DNA of 22,663 nucleotides, from the IMG/VR virus record IMGVR_UViG_3300028553_000184, positions 1 through 22,663 of that record. The stretch is one strand, 5' to 3'. The translations under genes and the position numbers were made by a program. Below, one piece after another: positions 22,101 through 22,663 of the stretch (the first letter of the stretch is position 1; each line of letters starts with the position of its first letter). The notes beneath the pieces are model-generated. The model was not told the DNA's origin. It saw only the letters and a list, made by a program, of their open reading frames with translations, and did not search any database. The stretch is from a virus.

Positions 22101-22663
22101 TGGAGCGCCACCAGATACCCAAGACGAGGATTGGAAAGTGGAGGCGGCAATAGATCCGTGTAGTGCAAACGGTAAAAATGAGAATTCTTTAAATTCTAGA
22201 CAAGCTAGAAAAGTAACCATTAAATTAGAGAAAAACCCAGTACTCCAATCTAATCTACTTAACGAAGTTAAAAGTGAAGAGAATAAATCGATTATTGAAA
22301 AGAACAAAGAAGCTCAACAATTAGCTGATGCTAAAAAACAAATAGCAAAGCTTTTTATAAACGAATCGGATTATTTTATGGAGATGAAACATAAAGATCC
22401 ATTTATATACAATTCAATGAAAGATAGATTGGATAATTTTCATCCGGCATTCCACGCTATAACCCCAGAGGGGTTTAACTCTAGGTTAACCTTCTTACAA
22501 CAATGTACTAGACAAGGACCACAATTAATGGATCCTACCTCACCACAAAATATGGTATTTGGTAGACCACCAGTTTGTGTGTTAAGAATCGGTGATTTCT
22601 ATCATACTAAAATCATTATTGATAGTATAAACTTTACCTATGATCCTTTAATATGGGATTTAA
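19189..22663 (+). CDS. Large baseplate protein with an inserted OmpA-like peptidoglycan-binding domain, 3' end beyond the window
   Basis: Open from the ATG at 19189 to the right edge (1158 complete codons). The first 600 residues are a Pro/Asn/Gly-rich structural part. From about residue 655 a baseplate-type domain begins: LVPYMLSIENLAW, then RGRIMWFPPYNLDF and MVGRGEPIYTYNHTERSGNL (about 710-735), a pattern seen in baseplate proteins after the tape measure. This domain is interrupted by about 280 residues and resumes near residue 1085 with HPAFHAITPEGFNSRLTFLQ, then FGRPPVCVLRIGDFYH and INFTYDPLIWDL. The insert holds an OmpA-C-like domain (about 812-1015): NINIFFQNA, YTIKINGYCSGTASG, NKKLGNDRALATRDYL (911-926, Arg918) and NSRQARKVTIKL (1002-1013). 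The usual Asp of the 'GHTD' turn is replaced by Cys-Ser. Several Cys (APCKDC, DEKCPANKGC) suggest disulphides. It probably contacts the cell wall at infection. Confidence 0.82.
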   Translation, partial: MPSNQINPNNYNIDNFDSGILGPITDNNFRDFLLGHNLKDINPIINTALGSSISNDKGAEYNVSESTFNVTDVPDLQTVAVTPSLYNNLTSPLPDGITKNPTETELSAWHPDYSFIFSQGFPSQGTSYGVPQTFKLGFAGNVEEWVNEGGYTSTVHEIRDLKMFARENNKYGPAEIIAYNDPDNPGINTGFIQYNDKIQLDFRETYLNRTLGVGGIPFSTLSSGINYKPDGQNISELDTIARKRRGEELKNRIKLNFVDNTVGAINTSPFGLLAGGNLIERNYTITVPKTGLGKVAEFTAKLAGFNLPTSIIPQDAFGGYGVVPDPNNPDITNELLDYTGAGQKSLLFDALYINKYGPVLGSSYTTPTNATVKKNLAGAGQPPSTINYLSPAPTDPTNTRNPSVIEDINDKVKSIFGGNKTPVKPGPDFNTLDPTTPSLTISSDGKSVVDRNGFDTLLNNVTDTWDVRGPSPMGSGGEFDRGGIGTAMPAGILPDFHQPLDNGMYWGFRKNPFKKGILKYTQDLVNNSITKKGTAGQYIGVINDDSNYKFDGKHDFYSNGNTTLTQEGDAYCRSWSVRRPYKDFGHLIRSEKNWWRNVDERGLTKNMTLTETGIPKIAWDSADNTNYKDSLPTRAQQLQKENLDNATNLTAIKGLLVPYMLSIENLAWVDAPQYNYLPNSEKGPNRGRIMWFPPYNLDFNDNTSVSWDATTMVGRGEPIYTYNHTERSGNLSFSIVVDHPAVLNQIKKDFETNALTDDFVHSFFGGCADLKSKFKDFLPEEIKVPDPAPCKDCLPPNETPVKVDPPKEPPINNINIFFQNARTDEKCPANKGCTSVNTTQLGRSVFLIDLANPNGYEVGPLDCPNSSRAGLNEGKEDDLNNLAKFLVTSDGKNYTIKINGYCSGTASGGYNKKLGNDRALATRDYLLTKMQDYELNQGGPPKLEGTDKTYPSEIVIENSKDRWVMTSDGESGAPPDTQDEDWKVEAAIDPCSANGKNENSLNSRQARKVTIKLEKNPVLQSNLLNEVKSEENKSIIEKNKEAQQLADAKKQIAKLFINESDYFMEMKHKDPFIYNSMKDRLDNFHPAFHAITPEGFNSRLTFLQQCTRQGPQLMDPTSPQNMVFGRPPVCVLRIGDFYHTKIIIDSINFTYDPLIWDL

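Noticed and set aside
1-22663. tRNA genes, CRISPR arrays, insertion sequences, integrase or attachment sites
   Set aside because: I looked for cloverleaf-like segments, regularly spaced repeats, transposase motifs and terminal inverted repeats and found none that I can support by eye.

Overview
The window looks like part of the virion-assembly (late) region of a contractile-tailed, T4-related phage that infects a member of the Bacteroidota. The phage assignment rests on a T4-like series of structural genes on the + strand: candidate gp14-type neck protein, gp15-type tail terminator, large gp18-type sheath, gp19-type tube, a baseplate protein of the gp26/T4_baseplate type, a tape measure protein, and a long baseplate protein cut by the right edge. 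The host assignment is inferred from a ClpP with a Bacteroidota-style N-terminus, A-rich rather than Shine-Dalgarno-type leaders, and AT-rich DNA. No tRNA, rRNA, CRISPR array, transposase or integrase was recognised, and no gene-free stretch exceeds about 170 bases.

Layout. (1) 1-1512, minus: a SNF2/SMARCAL1-type helicase, C-terminus beyond the left edge, divergent from the neck genes. (2) 1597-3347, plus: neck, terminator, and a short possibly truncated ORF that converges on a minus-strand ribbon-helix-helix-like gene (3307-3489) with its own tandem operator-like repeats. (3) 3639-7304, plus: sheath, terminator hairpin, then two Lys-rich accessory proteins. (4) 7377-8547, minus: clpP followed 4 bases later by a small lipoprotein gene. 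(5) 8668-12204, plus: tail tube, terminator, then a block of accessory genes: two tandem Cys-cluster/coiled-coil paralogues, a C39-like peptidase fused to a GNAT acetyltransferase, and a Gly-rich membrane protein. (6) 12237-13256, minus: an M20-type metallopeptidase. (7) 13419-19059, plus: baseplate protein, a 48-residue partner that may be reached by frameshifting, a 623-residue unknown protein, and the tape measure. (8) 19189-22663, plus: baseplate protein carrying an inserted OmpA-like peptidoglycan-binding domain.

Two patterns tie the window together. First, an octamer TATTTATA (or one-base variants) lies shortly upstream of almost every transcription-unit start on both strands and is a good candidate for the phage's own late promoter. 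Second, all seven unrecognised accessory proteins on the + strand begin with a short basic amphipathic leader ending in hydrophobic-hydrophobic-x-Glu, which resembles the capsid-targeting peptides that the T4 prohead protease removes from packaged internal proteins. The recognised tail proteins lack it. The best candidate for an undescribed system here is therefore a set of capsid-packaged, co-injected proteins, including the C39-GNAT fusion, whose genes are interleaved with the tail genes.
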